From Ichthyophthirius multifiliis (taxonomy: Eukaryota > Ciliophora > Oligohymenophorea > Hymenostomatida): a stretch of DNA of 20,633 nucleotides. Each line of letters begins with the position of its first letter. Position 1 is the stretch's first letter. The notes under the pieces were generated by a model. It saw only the letters and a list, made by a program, of their open reading frames with translations, made no database searches and had not been told where the DNA came from. The position numbers and the translations under genes were made by a program. This document shows, piece by piece, positions 19,041-20,633 of the stretch. The stretch is from contig NW_004086007.1 in NCBI RefSeq assembly GCF_000220395.1, forward strand, positions 1-20,633. The letters run 5' to 3'.

Positions 19041-20633
19041 TTTAATTTTGTTTTGTTTTGTTTAATTTTATATAAATAAATTTAAACCTTTTTTTTTTAC
19101 TTATTTATTTATATGCTATTTTTTTTATTTTTTTTGGTTTTATAATTTAATAACAAATTCTTTTAAATTATAATAATATTAATTTGAATCTAATTTAAAA
19201 TCAAATTACTTATTTTTTTTAGAAAAAAAAAATATATATATATATAATTGAAATAAATAAAATGAATAATTAGTAATTAAATAATATGAAAATATATTTC
19301 ATATAAATGAAAAACCGAAAAAGCCACTAATTCATAGTACTTATAATATTATTTAAACAAAATAAAAAATTATATTTTTTTATTAATTAAAATATATACT
19401 TAACTTATAAATATCTATAAATAAATATTTTATTTAAAAAACAAAAAAGTCAATAGATATTTTAGAAAAAAATACATTTTAATAATAAAAATTCATAAAA
19501 ATATGAAAATATAATCAAATAAATATTTGGTTATCTAGAAATTAATATATAAAATCCTTAATAAAAATTTAAAAAAAATTATATAAAATATTTAATATAT
19601 TAAAAACTAAATACAATTATTAAATAAAAAATTCAATATTCATAGAATAACATATATAAATAAATTAAAATTTAATACTTTTAAATAAATTTTTAAATAA
19701 TAATAATAATATAAACTTAAAATCCAAAAAAATAAACTTATAATTATTATATGATAAAATTTAAAAAAATGTAAATAATAAACATATTATAGTAATAATC
19801 GCTTTGCTTTATAAATTTTAAATAATATTTTACTATAGAAATATAAAAAGATAAGACAAAATTTTATTATAAATATACTAAATAATTATTATTTATTTTT
19901 TAAAAAAGAGCGAAATTATATTAAATAAATAAAAAAATGAATTAAAAAAATAAGAACTTAAAAAATAATAAGTAAAAATAAAAATTATAAAAAATAAGAA
20001 ATTTTATCAAAACTAAGATATATATACCGTATTAATATGCTGTAATTTAAAAATAATAGAGATAAAAATAAAATTAAAAAATAACAAACAATAAGCCAGA
20101 AGCAACAGGAAAAAAAATGCTAGCATCTGAGAAAACGATAATTAAGTTATAATAATTTAGTTAAAAATAAATTAAAGAATAATTATTTATTTATAATATA
20201 TTATTAATATAAATAAACTTAATAATTTAAAAGGTTATATGAAATTTAAAATAAAATAATTAATATATATTTATAAATATAATAAATACTAATTTAATAT
20301 TAAACTAAGAAAAAAATTAAATATTTTAAAAAAATAAATGAATATGTTAAAGCTAATAAAATAAATAAAAAATCAAATTTTATAATATAAATATAAAAAA
20401 AAAATACTAAGAAAAAATAAATGAACTAATAAAATAATATAATAATAAAAATCTTAAAGATAAAAAAAATATAAAAGAAAAAAAATAAAAATAGTAAAAA
20501 CTATAATCAAAAAAAAAAATAATTATAATATATTCTCAAAAAAAAAATAATCTTAAATAAAAAAAATTTAAAATATAATTATAATTAAATGAAGATAAAA
20601 AAAAAGTAGTTGTATAAATATATATATATAAAA
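19041..20633. other. AT-rich region upstream of the ankyrin gene, no supported gene
   Basis: The first 100 or so bases (T-rich on +, A-rich on -) are the probable leader and promoter of the ankyrin gene. The rest is A/T with short palindromes, for example ATATGAAA/TTTCATAT at 19284-19304. A slightly G/C-richer patch at about 20093-20136 contains the 8-base palindrome TGCTAGCA. From ATG 20037 a TGA-free frame of 199 codons runs off the window edge, but its Lys/Asn/Ile-only composition after the patch looks like random AT-rich DNA. No tRNA or other RNA gene was recognised. Confidence 0.6.

Noticed and set aside
1-20633. tRNA, rRNA, transposon or viral relic
   Set aside because: No tRNA arm signature, rRNA-like segment, terminal repeats with a transposase, reverse transcriptase or capsid-like reading was seen on either strand.

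Overview
The window looks like macronuclear DNA of an oligohymenophorean ciliate. It is extremely AT-rich (well over 80% A+T by eye). Every gene I can follow reads TAA and TAG as glutamine and stops only at TGA. Introns are mostly short (26-119 nt), GT..AG and almost pure A/T. Composition and codon use fit Ichthyophthirius multifiliis best; Tetrahymena is a less likely alternative. That identification is inference. Under the standard code almost nothing is open, so standard-code ORF calls mostly give fragments and shadows.

Layout: 1-1328 non-coding AT-rich DNA; 1329-3387 (+) a 619-residue Gln/Asn-rich coiled-coil protein of unknown role; 3388-3953 spacer; 3954-14566 (+) a 14-exon gene for an inositol 1,4,5-trisphosphate receptor (IP3R) type calcium channel of about 3,043 residues, which fills half the window; 14567-15417 spacer; 15418-16160 (+) an emopamil-binding (EBP/EXPERA) family membrane protein; 16288-18060 (+) ATE1 arginyl-tRNA-protein transferase; 18280-19040 (-) a small ankyrin protein resembling yeast Yar1, convergent with ATE1; 19041-20633 AT-rich DNA without a supported gene.

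The IP3R model came from following conserved blocks of the animal receptor exon by exon: beta-trefoil/MIR region, RIH, RIH-associated domain, six membrane segments, pore, C-terminal zinc finger and tail. Splice phases agree at every junction except one. At a run of nine A just before the zinc finger the frame needs a one-base correction. Unusual points are a pore filter ending in Ser instead of Asp, an in-frame 48-nt intron just after the filter, a partly altered ligand pocket, and a 554-nt intron far longer than its neighbours.

The genes do not form an obvious pathway. They are separate eukaryotic housekeeping or signalling genes (Ca2+ release, an ER sterol-isomerase-like protein, N-degron arginylation, a probable ribosomal protein chaperone). 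No mobile element, viral relic, tRNA, rRNA or CRISPR array was found. The most interesting material is in the IP3R pore and frame anomaly, the EBP-ATE1 open frame, the ATE1 minisatellite, the stop-free introns and the twin introns of the ankyrin gene.
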